From the NCBI RefSeq assembly GCF_015711645.1, contig NZ_JABTEX010000003.1, forward strand, positions 868,001 to 932,000: 64,000 nucleotides of DNA, given 5' to 3'. Both the position numbers and the translations under genes were made by a program. Shown here in pieces: positions 9,756-18,919 of this stretch (its first letter is position 1; each line of letters begins with the position of its first letter). A model generated the notes under the pieces. That model did not search any database and had not been told where the DNA came from. It was given only the letters and a program-made list of their open reading frames with translations. The stretch comes from Planomonospora sp. ID82291 (GTDB lineage Bacteria; Actinomycetota; Actinomycetes; Streptosporangiales; Streptosporangiaceae).

Positions 9756-10133
9756 TCAGGACTTCTTGGGGGTCGAGTCCTGGCTGTCACCCTGCTGCTC
9801 GGCGGTCTCCACCGCGACGTCGTCCTCGGCGTCCTCGGTGTCCTTGAGGTCCTTGACGTCCTCGGCGTCGTCCACCGGGGTCAGCACGCGTCCGATGGCG
9901 GCCTTGACCCAGCGGGTCTCGACACCGGGCGCGATCTCCAGGATCACGTCGTCGGCGTCGATGCCCACGACGGTCGCGAACAGACCGGTCGTGGTCATGA
10001 CCCGCGTCCCCGGCGTCAGGGCGTTCTGCATCTGGATCTGCTCCTGCTGCCGCTTGCGCTGCGGACGGATGAGCAGGAAGTAGAACACCACGACCATCAG
10101 AGCGATCATGATGAGGCTTGAGTAGTCGCCCAT
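9756..10133 (-). CDS. yajC: Preprotein translocase subunit YajC
   Basis: Small single-span accessory subunit that associates with SecDF. The 125 residues comprise an N-terminal membrane helix (about residues 6-21, IMIALMVVVFYFLLI), the family signature RPQRKRQQE, an SH3-like part (LTPGTRVMTTTGLFATV, DVILEIAPGVETRWVKAAI) and a very acidic Asp/Glu-rich tail. It is first in the yajC-secD-secF operon. Confidence 0.94.
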   Translation of the reverse strand: MGDYSSLIMIALMVVVFYFLLIRPQRKRQQEQIQMQNALTPGTRVMTTTGLFATVVGIDADDVILEIAPGVETRWVKAAIGRVLTPVDDAEDVKDLKDTEDAEDDVAVETAEQQGDSQDSTPKKS

Positions 10134-10548
10134 GGGGCCGTTCCTCCACTTGAGAATGACCGGCCTGGCGCCGGACGTCCGTATACGGCCACGCCGCTCA
10201 GCACGTCAGCCTACACAGCCAGCCAAGCCACGGAGTTTAGGCGAGCTGTTAGAAGCGCGGCAACGAGGTCACGATCCGGCACACCGGGAAGTTCCCGTTT
10301 CGAGACCCTTGTCACCGATCCGTGATCGACTCCGTACCGCCCCGTCGCCGGGAGCGCGCGACCCCGCCACTGGAGAACAACGCCTCCGGTCCCTCCGCTC
10401 TTCCTCCTCGGGCACCGTATCCGCGGCCGATCGCTCCCGGCTCCGCCCGCCGCGCCCGACCGCGGCCACCGCGACCGGACCCGGAGGCGACCGGCCGGAC
10501 CCGTCAGCGGGGGATACGGCCGCCCCGGTCCGCCGCTCCCCGCGCGCC
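10134..10548. other. 415-bp intergenic stretch between ruvB and yajC
   Basis: No credible gene is seen here. Open frames exist on both strands but run through low-complexity Arg/Pro/Ser translations typical of antisense GC-rich DNA. It must contain the promoter of yajC-secDF on the minus strand; I could not pick a convincing -35/-10 pair. Confidence 0.5.
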
Positions 10549-11568
10549 TCAGGCGCCGAACGCGTCCGGCGGCGGGACCAGCCCCAGGTGGCGCCAGGCC
10601 GCGGCCGTCGCCACCCGGCCCCGGGGGGTGCGGGCCAGCAGGCCCTGCCGCACCAGGAACGGCTCGGCGACCACCTCGACCGTCTCGGGTTCCTCCCCCA
10701 CCGCGACCGCCAGGGTGGACAGGCCGACCGGACCGCCGCCGAACCTGCGCAGCAGGACGTCCAGCACCGCCCGGTCCAGCCGGTCGAGTCCTTCGGCGTC
10801 GACCTCGTAGAGGTTCAGCGCGGCGGCGGCGACCTCCCGGGTGATCACCCCTTCGGCGCGGACCTCGGCGAAGTCGCGTACCCGGCGCAGCAGCCGGTTG
10901 GCGATGCGGGGCGTGCCCCGCGAGCGCCCGGCGATCTCACGCGCCGCGTCCTGCGGGAGCCCCAGGCCGAGCAGCCGCGACGAGCGGTGCAGCACCTGCT
11001 CCAGCTCGGCGGTCTCGTAGAAGTCCATGTGCGCGACGAAGCCGAACCGGTCGCGCAGCGGCGCGGGCAGCAGCCCCGCCCGGGTGGTGGCCCCGACCAG
11101 GGTGAAGGGCGCGATCTCCAGCGGGATCGCCGTCGCGCCGGGCCCCTTGCCCACCACGATGTCGACCCGGAAGTCCTCCATCGCCAGGTAGAGCATCTCC
11201 TCCGCCGGGCGGGCCATCCGGTGGATCTCGTCGATGAACAGGACCTCGCCCTCCGACAGCGTCGACAGGATCGCCGCCAGGTCGCCCGCCCGCTCCAGCG
11301 CCGGCCCGGAGGTGATGCGGAGCGGCACCCCCAGCTCGGTCGCGATGATCATCGACAGGGTCGTCTTGCCGAGTCCCGGCGAGCCGCTCATCAGGACGTG
11401 GTCGGGGGCCCGCCCGCGGCGCAGCGCGCTGTGCAGCACCAGGGAGAGCTGCTCGCGCACCCGCGCCTGGCCGATGAACTCCTCCAGCCGCTTGGGCCGG
11501 AGCGCGGCCTCGATCAGCCGCTCGTCGCCCTCGGCCTCGGGCGACACCAGATCACGGTCGGAACTCAC
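10549..11568 (-). CDS. ruvB: Holliday junction branch-migration ATPase RuvB
   Basis: Hexameric AAA+ motor that drives branch migration with RuvA. The 339 residues include Walker [10 protein letters not shown] (62-70), Walker B LFIDEIHR (about 110-117), sensor 1 VGATTRAG with the arginine finger in APLRDRFG, and a C-terminal winged helix ([20 protein letters not shown]). It closes the ruvC-ruvA-ruvB operon, 16 bp after ruvA. Its last codons lie near a long gap, so the transcript probably ends there. Confidence 0.97.
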   Translation of the reverse strand: MSSDRDLVSPEAEGDERLIEAALRPKRLEEFIGQARVREQLSLVLHSALRRGRAPDHVLMSGSPGLGKTTLSMIIATELGVPLRITSGPALERAGDLAAILSTLSEGEVLFIDEIHRMARPAEEMLYLAMEDFRVDIVVGKGPGATAIPLEIAPFTLVGATTRAGLLPAPLRDRFGFVAHMDFYETAELEQVLHRSSRLLGLGLPQDAAREIAGRSRGTPRIANRLLRRVRDFAEVRAEGVITREVAAAALNLYEVDAEGLDRLDRAVLDVLLRRFGGGPVGLSTLAVAVGEEPETVEVVAEPFLVRQGLLARTPRGRVATAAAWRHLGLVPPPDAFGA

Positions 11569-11584
11569 CTCGGACCACCCTCGC

Positions 11585-12205
11585 TCATCGCACGCTCAGG
11601 GCGCGCAGCGCCGCCTTCAGCAACGCCGCGACCTGCGGGGCGCGGCCCGCGGCCACCTCGGCGTCGGCCTGCGGGCCCACCGCGGCGACCGCCTCGTCGG
11701 CGTCCCTGGCGGAGTATCCCAGCCCGATCAGCCCCGAGTGGACCTGGTCCCGCCAGGCCGGCGCCGCGGCGCGGCCGTTGAGCGCGGCGCTGACCGCCTC
11801 CTCCGGGGTGCCCAGCTTGTCCTTGAGGTCGACGATGATCCGCTGGGCGCCCTTGGGGCCCACGCCCGGCACCCGGGTCAGCGCCTTGACGTCGGCCGCG
11901 GCCACGGCCACCCGGAGCGCGTTGGGCGTGTGCACCGCCAGCATGGCCAGCGCCACCTTGGGGCCGACGCCGCTGGCGGCCTGCAGCATCTCGAAGACGC
12001 CGCGCTCGTCGTCGTCGGCGAAGCCGAACAGGGTCAGGGACTCCTCGCGGACCACCAGCGAGGTGGCCAGGGCGGCCTCCTCCCCCACCCGCAGCGTCGC
12101 GAGCGTGCCCGGGGTGCAGTGCACCAGCACGCCCACGCCGCCGACCTCGACCACGGCCCTGTCATGCGCGAGCGAGGCCACCCGGCCCCGCACCGAGGCG
12201 ATCAC
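11585..12205 (-). CDS. ruvA: Holliday junction DNA-binding protein RuvA
   Basis: Tetrameric junction-binding partner of RuvB, 206 residues. The N-terminal OB-like domain starts [12 protein letters not shown]. Two helix-hairpin-helix elements follow ([13 protein letters not shown] and [20 protein letters not shown]). A flexible linker and the C-terminal RuvB-binding domain ([16 protein letters not shown]) complete it. I chose the GTG at 12205 since related proteins begin [10 protein letters not shown]; it overlaps the ruvC stop as GTGA, so the two are translationally coupled. Confidence 0.96.
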   Translation of the reverse strand: MIASVRGRVASLAHDRAVVEVGGVGVLVHCTPGTLATLRVGEEAALATSLVVREESLTLFGFADDDERGVFEMLQAASGVGPKVALAMLAVHTPNALRVAVAAADVKALTRVPGVGPKGAQRIIVDLKDKLGTPEEAVSAALNGRAAAPAWRDQVHSGLIGLGYSARDADEAVAAVGPQADAEVAAGRAPQVAALLKAALRALSVR

Positions 12206-12804
12206 TTCGCGGTTCCTCTCGACTGTCCGGCGCGGCCCCGGCCGCGGAAATAGGCCGCCGCGGTCGTGCCGGGCGCGGTCTTCGCCCTGGCCAGCGCCTC
12301 GGCCAGGCGGCTCTGCGCCCCGCCCCGCCAGACGTGGCAGATGGCGAGGGCGAGGGCGTCGGCGGCGTCGGCGGGCTTGGGCATCGCGTCGAGCCGCAGC
12401 AGCCTGGTCACCATGGCGCCGACCTGCTGCTTGCCGGCCGTACCGCTCCCGGTGATGGCGGCCTTGACCTCCGACGGGGTGTGCAGCGCCACGGGGATGC
12501 CCCGCCGCGAGGCGCACAGGATCGCCACGGCCGAGGCCTGCGCCGTGCCCATCACGGTCCGGAGGTTGTGCTGGGCGAAGACCCGCTCCACCGCCACGGC
12601 GTCCGGCTCCAGCTCGTCGAGCCACCGCTCGATGCCGGCCTCGACGGCCACCAGGCGGGCGCCGATCTCCTCGTCGGCGGCCGTGCGCACGACGCCGACC
12701 TTCACCAGGTTCAGCGGCGCCCCGGGACGTCCCTCCACGGCTCCGAGCCCGCACCGGGTCAGCCCCGGATCGACCCCCATCACCCGCAGCTCGGGCAAGC
12801 GCAC
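12202..12804 (-). CDS. ruvC: Crossover junction endodeoxyribonuclease RuvC
   Basis: Resolves Holliday junctions by paired nicking, about 200 residues. The first catalytic Asp is in [11 protein letters not shown], the Glu in [10 protein letters not shown], and the C-terminal acidic pair in [18 protein letters not shown] 12804 sits six bases after GGGAGGG; GTG 12810, directly abutting that element, is the alternative. The C-terminal extension is Ala/Arg rich. First gene of the ruvCAB operon; the 104 bp to the antiporter stop hold the likely promoter. Confidence 0.95.
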   Translation of the reverse strand: MRLPELRVMGVDPGLTRCGLGAVEGRPGAPLNLVKVGVVRTAADEEIGARLVAVEAGIERWLDELEPDAVAVERVFAQHNLRTVMGTAQASAVAILCASRRGIPVALHTPSEVKAAITGSGTAGKQQVGAMVTRLLRLDAMPKPADAADALALAICHVWRGGAQSRLAEALARAKTAPGTTAAAYFRGRGRAGQSRGTAK

Positions 12805-12908
12805 CGACACCCCTCCCACCCGCCGAACACCTGTTCGGTGCCCGACTCTACCGCCTGGCCGCGCCCCGCGCACGGAGCCCGCCATAAGGAGCCCACCGCG
12901 CGGGCCGC

Positions 12909-14189
12909 TCACAGGTGCCGGGCCGCGGCCTCCTCCCCGTCGCCCCCGGCCGCCTTCTCCCGCAGCCGGTCCAGCCGGGCCATCACCGGCGTCGCCGTGA
13001 CGCCGTGCAGCACCAGCGAGACCAGCACGGTGAAGGCCACCACCGCCCACAGCTCCGCGGCGGGCACACCGAAGTCGGCGTGCCCGAGCGCGTAGGCGAG
13101 GTAGTACAGCGAGCCGATGCCCCGGATGCCGAAGAAGGCGATCACACCTCCCTCGCGCGGTCCCGCCCGGCCGCGCAGCCCGGCCAGCCAGCCGGTCAGC
13201 GGCCGGACCACCAGCAGCAGCGCCAACCCGGCCGCGGCCCCCCGCCAGGTCAGCGCGGACAGGCCCCCGGTCGCCACGAACCCGCCGAGCAGCAGGATCA
13301 GCCAGGCGGTGAGCAGCCGCTCGATCTGCTCGATGAACCCGTGGAGCACGCCGTTGTAGCCGTGGGTGCGCTCGGCGGCCCGGATCGTGCAGGCGGTCAC
13401 GAACACCGCGATGAAGCCGTACCCGCCCGCCAGTTCGGTGCCGCCGTAGGCCAGGAACGTCGCGGCCAGCGCGACGAACCCGTCCCGGTGCTCGGCCAGC
13501 CGCAGGTCCGACACCTTCGCCCGGAAGAACAGGCGGCCGAGCAGCGTGCCGGCCGCCAGCCCGCCCGCCACGCCCACCGCGCCCTTGTAGAGCACGTCGA
13601 CCAGGACCCACTCGCCGATCCACCCGGTGCCGCCGCCGGCCAGGGCCAGGGCGATCGCGGCGTAGACGAACGGGAAGGCCAGCCCGTCGTTGAGCCCGGC
13701 CTCAGCGGTGAGGGTGAAGCGCACCTCGTCGTCGGCCTTCTCCGAGTCGACCGGCTCGCCGACCTGCACGTCGGAGGCGAGCACCGGGTCGGTCGGCGAG
13801 AGCGCCGCGCCGAGCAGCAGCGCCGCGGCCCACGGCCAGTCCAGCAGCCCGTGCAGGACCAGCGCGACCGCCGCCACGCTCAGCGGCATCGTCCAGGCCA
13901 GCAGCCGCCAGACGGACCCCCACCGGCGCCGGCCGAAGGGCCGGTTGATCGCCAGTCCCGCGCCCATCAACGAGATGATCACGCAGATCTCGGTGGCGTG
14001 CTCGACGACGGCCCGGTGCGCCACCGGGTCGGGGACCGGCAGGTCGAGCGGGAGGAGGTAGAGGAGCACCCCGACGACCAGGCACGCCAGCGGCAGCGAG
14101 AAGGGCCGCCGCCGCAGCACGCGCGGCAGCACGGCCGCCAGCAGGGCGCCGACGCCCGCCAGCGCGAAGACCAGATCCGGGTTCGCCAT
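12909..14189 (-). CDS. CPA1-family Na+(K+)/H+ antiporter
   Basis: Integral membrane monovalent cation/proton antiporter, about 426 residues with roughly 12 hydrophobic segments. The core motifs [11 protein letters not shown] (about 135-145) and [12 protein letters not shown] (about 164-175, with the ND pair) are those of NhaP/CPA1 exchangers, as is the later FFGIRGIGS. Ion preference cannot be read from sequence. The C-terminal tail is short and charged. I prefer ATG 14189; a TTG two codons upstream is possible, and neither has a strong ribosome-binding site. It lies between ruvC and yebC, same strand, 104 bp upstream of ruvC. Confidence 0.9.
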   Translation of the reverse strand: MANPDLVFALAGVGALLAAVLPRVLRRRPFSLPLACLVVGVLLYLLPLDLPVPDPVAHRAVVEHATEICVIISLMGAGLAINRPFGRRRWGSVWRLLAWTMPLSVAAVALVLHGLLDWPWAAALLLGAALSPTDPVLASDVQVGEPVDSEKADDEVRFTLTAEAGLNDGLAFPFVYAAIALALAGGGTGWIGEWVLVDVLYKGAVGVAGGLAAGTLLGRLFFRAKVSDLRLAEHRDGFVALAATFLAYGGTELAGGYGFIAVFVTACTIRAAERTHGYNGVLHGFIEQIERLLTAWLILLLGGFVATGGLSALTWRGAAAGLALLLVVRPLTGWLAGLRGRAGPREGGVIAFFGIRGIGSLYYLAYALGHADFGVPAAELWAVVAFTVLVSLVLHGVTATPVMARLDRLREKAAGGDGEEAAARHL

Positions 14190-14259
14190 GATCAAGCGGA
14201 AGTACCCCTACAGCCGGGGGCAAACCTCGCGGAACACGGACAGGCCCCCGGAAAGGAGA

Positions 14260-14284
14260 GCGCCCCTCCGCTTCGGAGGGGCGC
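14260..14284 (-). terminator. Hairpin terminator after yebC
   Basis: An 11-bp perfect stem (14260-14270 and 14274-14284) with a 3-base loop lies 7 bp beyond the yebC stop. On the minus strand it is followed by a pyrimidine run CTCTCCTTTCC. It probably ends the pdxT-yebC transcript. Confidence 0.7.
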
Positions 14285-14291
14285 CGGGCGA

Positions 14292-15044
14292 TCAGGCTTC
14301 GAGCTTCTCCATGACCTCGTCGGAGACGTCGAAGTTGGCCCACACGTTCTGCACGTCGTCGCTGTCCTCGAGCGCGTCGATCAGCCGGAAGACCTTGCGC
14401 GCGCCCTCCTCGTCCAGCGCGACGCTCATCGTCGGCATGAAGCTCGACTCCGCCGAGTCGTAGTCGATCCCGGCGTCCTGCAGGGCCTTGCGCACCGGGA
14501 CGAGGTCGCCGGCCTCGGAGACGACCTCATAGGTGTCGCCCAGGTCGTTGACCTCCTCGGCGCCCGCGTCGAGGACCGCCGTCAGCACGTCGTCCTCCGA
14601 CAGCCCGCCCTTGGGGACGATCACGACGCCCTTGCGGTTGAACATGTAGGACACCGAGCCGGGGTCGGCCAGGGAGCCGCCGTTGCGGGTCAGCGCGACC
14701 CGGACCTCGGAGGCGGCGCGGTTGCGGTTGTCGGTGAGGCACTCGATCAGCACCGCGACGCCGCCGGGGGCGTAGCCCTCGTACATGATGGTCTGCCAGT
14801 CGGCGCCGCCCGCCTCCAGGCCGCCGCCGCGCTTGCGCGCGCGCTCGATGTTGTCGATCGGGACGGAGCTCTTGCGCGCCTTGGTGATGGCGTCGTACAG
14901 CGTCGGGTTGCCGTCCGGGTCGGGACCACCGGTCCGGGCGGCGACCTCGATGTTCTTGATGAGCTTGGCGAACAGCTTGCCCCGCTTGGAGTCAAGCGCG
15001 GCCTTCTTGTGCTTCGTCGTCGCCCATTTGGAGTGGCCGGACAT
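14292..15044 (-). CDS. yebC: YebC/PmpR-family protein
   Basis: Conserved 250-residue cytoplasmic protein. The family was named as DNA-binding regulators, and more recent work links members to translation of difficult sequences. It starts [16 protein letters not shown] and has the family hallmarks [41 protein letters not shown] and [10 protein letters not shown]. Three domains are expected at this length. It starts 3 bp after the pdxT stop, so it is in one operon, as in many actinobacteria (Rv2603c-Rv2604c). Confidence 0.95.
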   Translation of the reverse strand: MSGHSKWATTKHKKAALDSKRGKLFAKLIKNIEVAARTGGPDPDGNPTLYDAITKARKSSVPIDNIERARKRGGGLEAGGADWQTIMYEGYAPGGVAVLIECLTDNRNRAASEVRVALTRNGGSLADPGSVSYMFNRKGVVIVPKGGLSEDDVLTAVLDAGAEEVNDLGDTYEVVSEAGDLVPVRKALQDAGIDYDSAESSFMPTMSVALDEEGARKVFRLIDALEDSDDVQNVWANFDVSDEVMEKLEA

Positions 15045-15047
15045 CGC

Positions 15048-15635
15048 CTAGAACTCCCTCACCATTTCAACAAAGTACGAATGCACGCCGGCGTCCCCGG
15101 TCAGCTCCGGGTGGAAGGACGTGGCGAGCAGCGGCCCCTGGCGGACCGCGACGATCCTATCCCCAGGTTCGGCCCGGGCCAGCACCTCCACCGCGGAACC
15201 GACCGATTCCACCCAGGGGGCGCGGATGAACACCGCACGCAGCGGGCCGCGGCCGGCGAAGTCGAGGTCGGCCTCGAAGGAGTCGACCTGGCGGCCGAAG
15301 GCGTTGCGGCGGACGGTCATGTCGATGCCGCCGAAGGTCTGCTGGCCTGCGGCGCCGTCCTCGATCCGATCGGCCAGCATGATCATCCCGGCGCAGGATC
15401 CGTAGACGGGCATGCCGCCGGCGATGCGCTCCCGGACGGGGTCCAGCATGTCGAACGTGACCGCCAGCTTCCACATGGTCGTGGACTCGCCGCCGGGGAC
15501 GACCAGCGCGTCGACGGTCTCCAGCTCCCCGGGGCGCCGTACGGTCACCGTCTTCGCCCCCGCCTCCTCCAGCGCGCGCACGTGTTCGCGCACGTCTCCC
15601 TGGAGGGCGAGCACACCGATCGTGGGCACAGGCAT
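15048..15635 (-). CDS. pdxT: Pyridoxal 5'-phosphate synthase glutaminase subunit
   Basis: Releases ammonia from glutamine for PdxS in the deoxyxylulose-independent PLP pathway. The 195-residue class I glutaminase has GVLALQGD at the N-terminus, the PGGEST loop, nucleophile Cys81 in YGSCAGMI, and the catalytic His-Glu in SFHPEL. All catalytic residues are present. It is followed by yebC in the same operon. Its partner pdxS is not adjacent but about 2 kb upstream, beyond phoD. Confidence 0.96.
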   Translation of the reverse strand: MPVPTIGVLALQGDVREHVRALEEAGAKTVTVRRPGELETVDALVVPGGESTTMWKLAVTFDMLDPVRERIAGGMPVYGSCAGMIMLADRIEDGAAGQQTFGGIDMTVRRNAFGRQVDSFEADLDFAGRGPLRAVFIRAPWVESVGSAVEVLARAEPGDRIVAVRQGPLLATSFHPELTGDAGVHSYFVEMVREF

Positions 15636-15684
15636 CCTTTCGTCCGGCTCGTCTGGTTCGCTCTACGAGCGTAGCCTCTGCCGC

Positions 15685-15756
15685 CCGATGCGCCATCCGA
15701 TGCGCCGCCCGATGCGCCGCCCGATGCGCCATCCGATGCGCCATCCGATGCGCCGC
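15685..15756. repeat. 12-bp tandem repeat, six units, intergenic
   Basis: Six head-to-tail copies of CCGATGCGCCRY differ only at the last two bases (AT or GC), followed by a degenerate seventh copy. They lie between the pdxT start and the phoD stop and are outside any supported gene. Confidence 0.9.
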
Positions 15757-15816
15757 CCGGTCCGGCCGCCCTCCGGGGCGGGCGGTCCCGCCGCGGGAGC
15801 GGGAGCCGGGCGGCCG

Positions 15817-17493
15817 TCAGGGCCGCAGGGTCTCCCGGTCCACGGTCTCCTGGATCGGGTCGGCCTCGGGCGTCCTCGCCGCCGAGGGGTCGAGCGGGCG
15901 CAGGTAGGTCTGCCGGACCCCCGGGACCCGGTCCTCGATCACGAACGTCGCCCGGGTGTACGCCGCCGCACCCGGCCGGGTGACCTGGGGGACGACCTTG
16001 AAGTCCGCGGTGAGCGCCTCCCGGTCGATCCGGGTGAGCACGTAGCCGCGCTGGTCGTTGTGGAACCTCAGGTGCGGGTTGATCGCCAGGAACGGGTGGG
16101 CGGCCGGGTCGGAGTCGCGGCCGTCGCCGCCCGAGGTAATCGAGGAGGTCACCAGCTCGGAGCCGACCGTGCGGCCCGCCGGGTCGTCGTAGTCGAGCTT
16201 GAGGTCGCCCGCCCAGTGCGCGTGCACGTCCCCGGTGAGCACGACCGGGTTGCGCACCCCGGCCTCCACCCAGCCCCGGGTGATCCGCTCCCGGGAGGCG
16301 GCGTAGCCGTCCCAGGCGTCCTGGTTGGTGATCTTCGCGGGTCCGGCGTCGCTGTCGCGCTGGGCGAAGAAGACCTGCTGGCCCACGATGTCCCAGCGCG
16401 CCCGCGACCGGCGGAAGCCCTCCAGCAGCCAGTGCTCCTGCGCCTCCCCGGTGATCGAGCGGGCCGGGTCGGCGGCCTCCGGGCAGTCGCGGTAGCCGTC
16501 GCCGCAGCCCTGGTCGTCGCGGTGCTGCCGGGTGTCGAGCAGGTGGAAGACGGCCAGCCGCCCCCAGAGGATCCGCCGGTAGAGCCGCATGTCGGCGCCG
16601 CGCGGGACGGACCGCCGGCGCAGCGGCATGTTCTCGTGGTAGGCCCGGAAGGCCGCCTCGCGCCGGGCGGGGAAGCCCGGCTGCGGGACCTCGGGCCTCT
16701 CCGGCACCTCGCCGGCCCAGTTGTTGTCCAGTTCGTGGTCGTCCCAGACGACCAGCCAGGGCGCCGCGGCGTGCGCCGCCCGCAGGTCGGGGTCGGTCTT
16801 GTACTGGGCGTGCCGCCGCCGGTAGTCCGCCAGGGTCTCGGTCTCCGGCCCCTCGTGGTGGCGGACGTTGCCGCCCGGGATCGTGTAGGTGTCGCGCCGG
16901 TACTCGTACAGGTAGTCGCCCAGGTGCAGGACGAGGTCGGGGCGGTCCTCGGCCAGGCGCCGGTAGGCGGTGAAGTGACCGTGCTCGTACTGCGCGCAGG
17001 AGGCGAAGGCCATCGCCAGGCCGGAGCCGTACGACAGCGGGTGCGGGGCGGTCCTGGCCCGGCCCGTCGGCGAGACGTGCGGGCCGGCCTTGAAGCGGTA
17101 CCAGTAGTCGCGGTCGGCGGCCAGCCCGTCGAGTTCGACGTGCACGCTGTGGCCCCGCTCGGGGCGCGCCGTGGCCACCCCGTGCCGCAGGATCCGGCGG
17201 CCGGCCTCGTCGCCGTAGACCTGCCAGTGCACGGTGAAGGGCCGGGCCGGCATGCCGCCCGCGCCGTCCTCGGCCAGCGGCCGGGGCGCCAGCCGCGTCC
17301 AGATCACGAACCCGCCGGAGTCGGGGTCTCCGGAGGCGACGCCGAGGGTGAAGGGGTCGGAGCGCGGTTCCCGGGAGACCGCGGACGCCTCGGCGGGCCC
17401 CGGTCCGGGACCGGCGTGCGCGGCGGGCAGGCCGGCCGCGGCGCCGGCGGTGAGACCGGTGACGAGGAAGGAGCGTCGGCTGAGCTGGGACAT
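15817..17493 (-). CDS. phoD: Secreted PhoD-family alkaline phosphatase/phosphodiesterase
   Basis: Extracellular phosphomonoesterase/diesterase of the PhoD type, about 558 residues. The N-terminus has a twin-arginine signal (LSRRSFLVTGL then an Ala-rich core), so it is folded before export. An N-terminal beta domain (FTLGVASGDPDSGGFVIWTRLAP) precedes the catalytic domain, with metal-binding HLGDYLYEYR, VWDDHELDNNW and LTGDVHAHWAGD. I chose ATG 17493 because the signal peptide starts there. It sits between pdxS and pdxT, an unusual place; the 142-bp gap to the pdxS start is enough for its own promoter. Phosphate-dependent control is known for the family, but I saw no clear PHO box. Confidence 0.93.
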   Translation of the reverse strand: MSQLSRRSFLVTGLTAGAAAGLPAAHAGPGPGPAEASAVSREPRSDPFTLGVASGDPDSGGFVIWTRLAPRPLAEDGAGGMPARPFTVHWQVYGDEAGRRILRHGVATARPERGHSVHVELDGLAADRDYWYRFKAGPHVSPTGRARTAPHPLSYGSGLAMAFASCAQYEHGHFTAYRRLAEDRPDLVLHLGDYLYEYRRDTYTIPGGNVRHHEGPETETLADYRRRHAQYKTDPDLRAAHAAAPWLVVWDDHELDNNWAGEVPERPEVPQPGFPARREAAFRAYHENMPLRRRSVPRGADMRLYRRILWGRLAVFHLLDTRQHRDDQGCGDGYRDCPEAADPARSITGEAQEHWLLEGFRRSRARWDIVGQQVFFAQRDSDAGPAKITNQDAWDGYAASRERITRGWVEAGVRNPVVLTGDVHAHWAGDLKLDYDDPAGRTVGSELVTSSITSGGDGRDSDPAAHPFLAINPHLRFHNDQRGYVLTRIDREALTADFKVVPQVTRPGAAAYTRATFVIEDRVPGVRQTYLRPLDPSAARTPEADPIQETVDRETLRP

Positions 17494-17635
17494 GAGGGGG
17501 ATCCTGCCGGGGCGGGGGGCGCGGACGCCGGCGGCCTCGCGGGAGATCACGACAAGGAGGCGGACTCCTCAGGTGGCGAAAAGGGCGGCACCCCGCGCGG
17601 ATGCCGCCCTTGACGGAGCCTTGTGCCGGAGCGGA

Positions 17636-18550
17636 CTACCAGCCGCGCTCGGCCAGGCGGTGCGGGACCGGGATGTCGTCGACGTTGATGCCGACCATGG
17701 CCTCGCCCAGCCCGCGGGAGACCTTGGCGACGACGTCCGGGTCGTCGTGGAACGTGGTGGCCTTGACGATCGCGGCGGCGCGCTGGGCGGGGTTGCCCGA
17801 CTTGAAGATGCCGGAGCCGACGAACACGCCCTCGGCGCCGAGCTGCATCATCATCGCGGCGTCGGCCGGGGTGGCGATGCCGCCCGCGGTGAACAGCACG
17901 ACGGGCAGCTTGCCGGTCCGGGCGACCTCGGCCACCAGCTCGTACGGCGCCTGCAGCTCCTTGGCCGCGACGTAGAGCTCGTCCTCGGGCAGGGAGGACA
18001 GCCGCTTGAGCTCGCCGCGGATCGTGCGCATGTGGGTGACGGCGTTGGAGACGTCGCCGGTGCCGGCCTCGCCCTTGGAGCGGATCATCGCCGCGCCCTC
18101 GGTGATGCGGCGCAGCGCCTCGCCCAGGTTGGTGGCGCCGCAGACGAAGGGCACGGTGAACCGCCACTTGTCGATGTGGTTGGCGTAGTCGGCCGGGGTG
18201 AGCACCTCCGACTCGTCGATGTAGTCGACGCCCAGCGACTGCAGGACCTGGGCCTCGACGAAGTGGCCGATGCGGGCCTTGGCCATGACGGGGATCGAGA
18301 CGGCCGCGATGATGCCGTCGATCATGTCGGGGTCGCTCATCCGGGAGACGCCGCCCTGCGCGCGGATGTCGGCGGGGACGCGCTCCAGCGCCATGACGGC
18401 GACGGCGCCCGCGTCCTCGGCGATCTTGGCCTGCTCGGCGTTGACGACGTCCATGATGACGCCGCCCTTGAGCATCTCGGCCATGCCGCGCTTCACCCGG
18501 GCGGTTCCGGTGATGGCGGTCTCGGTGACTTCGGGCGTGCTGCTGGACAC
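17636..18550 (-). CDS. pdxS: Pyridoxal 5'-phosphate synthase lyase subunit
   Basis: Builds PLP from ribose 5-phosphate, glyceraldehyde 3-phosphate and ammonia supplied by PdxT. About 304 residues, nearly fully conserved: [28 protein letters not shown]-type segment ([12 protein letters not shown]), [17 protein letters not shown] with catalytic Lys, [12 protein letters not shown] and [10 protein letters not shown] chose GTG 18550 ([10 protein letters not shown]) with GAGG upstream; the frame continues upstream but with non-conserved sequence. The ORF ends about 143 bp before the phoD start on the same strand. Confidence 0.96.
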   Translation of the reverse strand: MSSSTPEVTETAITGTARVKRGMAEMLKGGVIMDVVNAEQAKIAEDAGAVAVMALERVPADIRAQGGVSRMSDPDMIDGIIAAVSIPVMAKARIGHFVEAQVLQSLGVDYIDESEVLTPADYANHIDKWRFTVPFVCGATNLGEALRRITEGAAMIRSKGEAGTGDVSNAVTHMRTIRGELKRLSSLPEDELYVAAKELQAPYELVAEVARTGKLPVVLFTAGGIATPADAAMMMQLGAEGVFVGSGIFKSGNPAQRAAAIVKATTFHDDPDVVAKVSRGLGEAMVGINVDDIPVPHRLAERGW

Positions 18551-18655
18551 GGTCTCTACCTCACGACGACTGGGGTTGCTGCGGACACGGCCGCCCGCGG
18601 GGCGGCCGTCACACGCTTCATCGTAGGCGCTGGCTCGCGTGTTCTCCCCCACCAC

Positions 18656-18820
18656 CCTGTCGCACTCCGGCGCCCGGCTTGGACATCCTGTACGGCCGGA
18701 CCGCGAGCCGGCCGTACAAGGTGTCCGCCCGGCCGTACAGGGCGCCCGCGGGCGGCGCGTCAGGGGACGGCCCGTCGGCGGGGTCGCGGCCGGTCCGGCG
18801 CGCTCCCGCGCGGGAGCGCG
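18656..18820. other. Intergenic stretch between DUF3048 gene and pdxS (upstream part)
   Basis: No gene is supported here. It contains the palindromic element cgctcccgcg/cgcgggagcg at 18801-18820, a possible terminator hairpin for the minus-strand DUF3048 gene, and GC-rich filler. Confidence 0.4.
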
Positions 18821-18919
18821 TCAGGGGTGACCGGCGTGGGCGCCTCAGGGGGTGACCGGCGTGGGCGCCTCAGGGGGTGACCGGCGTGGGCGCCTCAGGG
18901 GGTGACCGGTTTGGGCGCG
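18821..18919. repeat. 25-bp direct repeats copying the 3' end of the DUF3048 gene
   Basis: Four tandem units of 24-25 bp (starts 18821, 18845, 18870, 18895). The last unit is the real gene end encoding PKPVTP plus stop, and the other three repeat it downstream, each ending in TCA (TGA on the minus strand). The first unit lacks one G, and the genic unit differs at three bases. Confidence 0.9.

Noticed and set aside
15157-15744. Minus-strand frame beginning with MAHRMAHRAAHR repeats over the 12-bp array and pdxT
   Set aside because: The repeated start is the intergenic tandem array in translation; the rest is out of frame with the certain pdxT gene.
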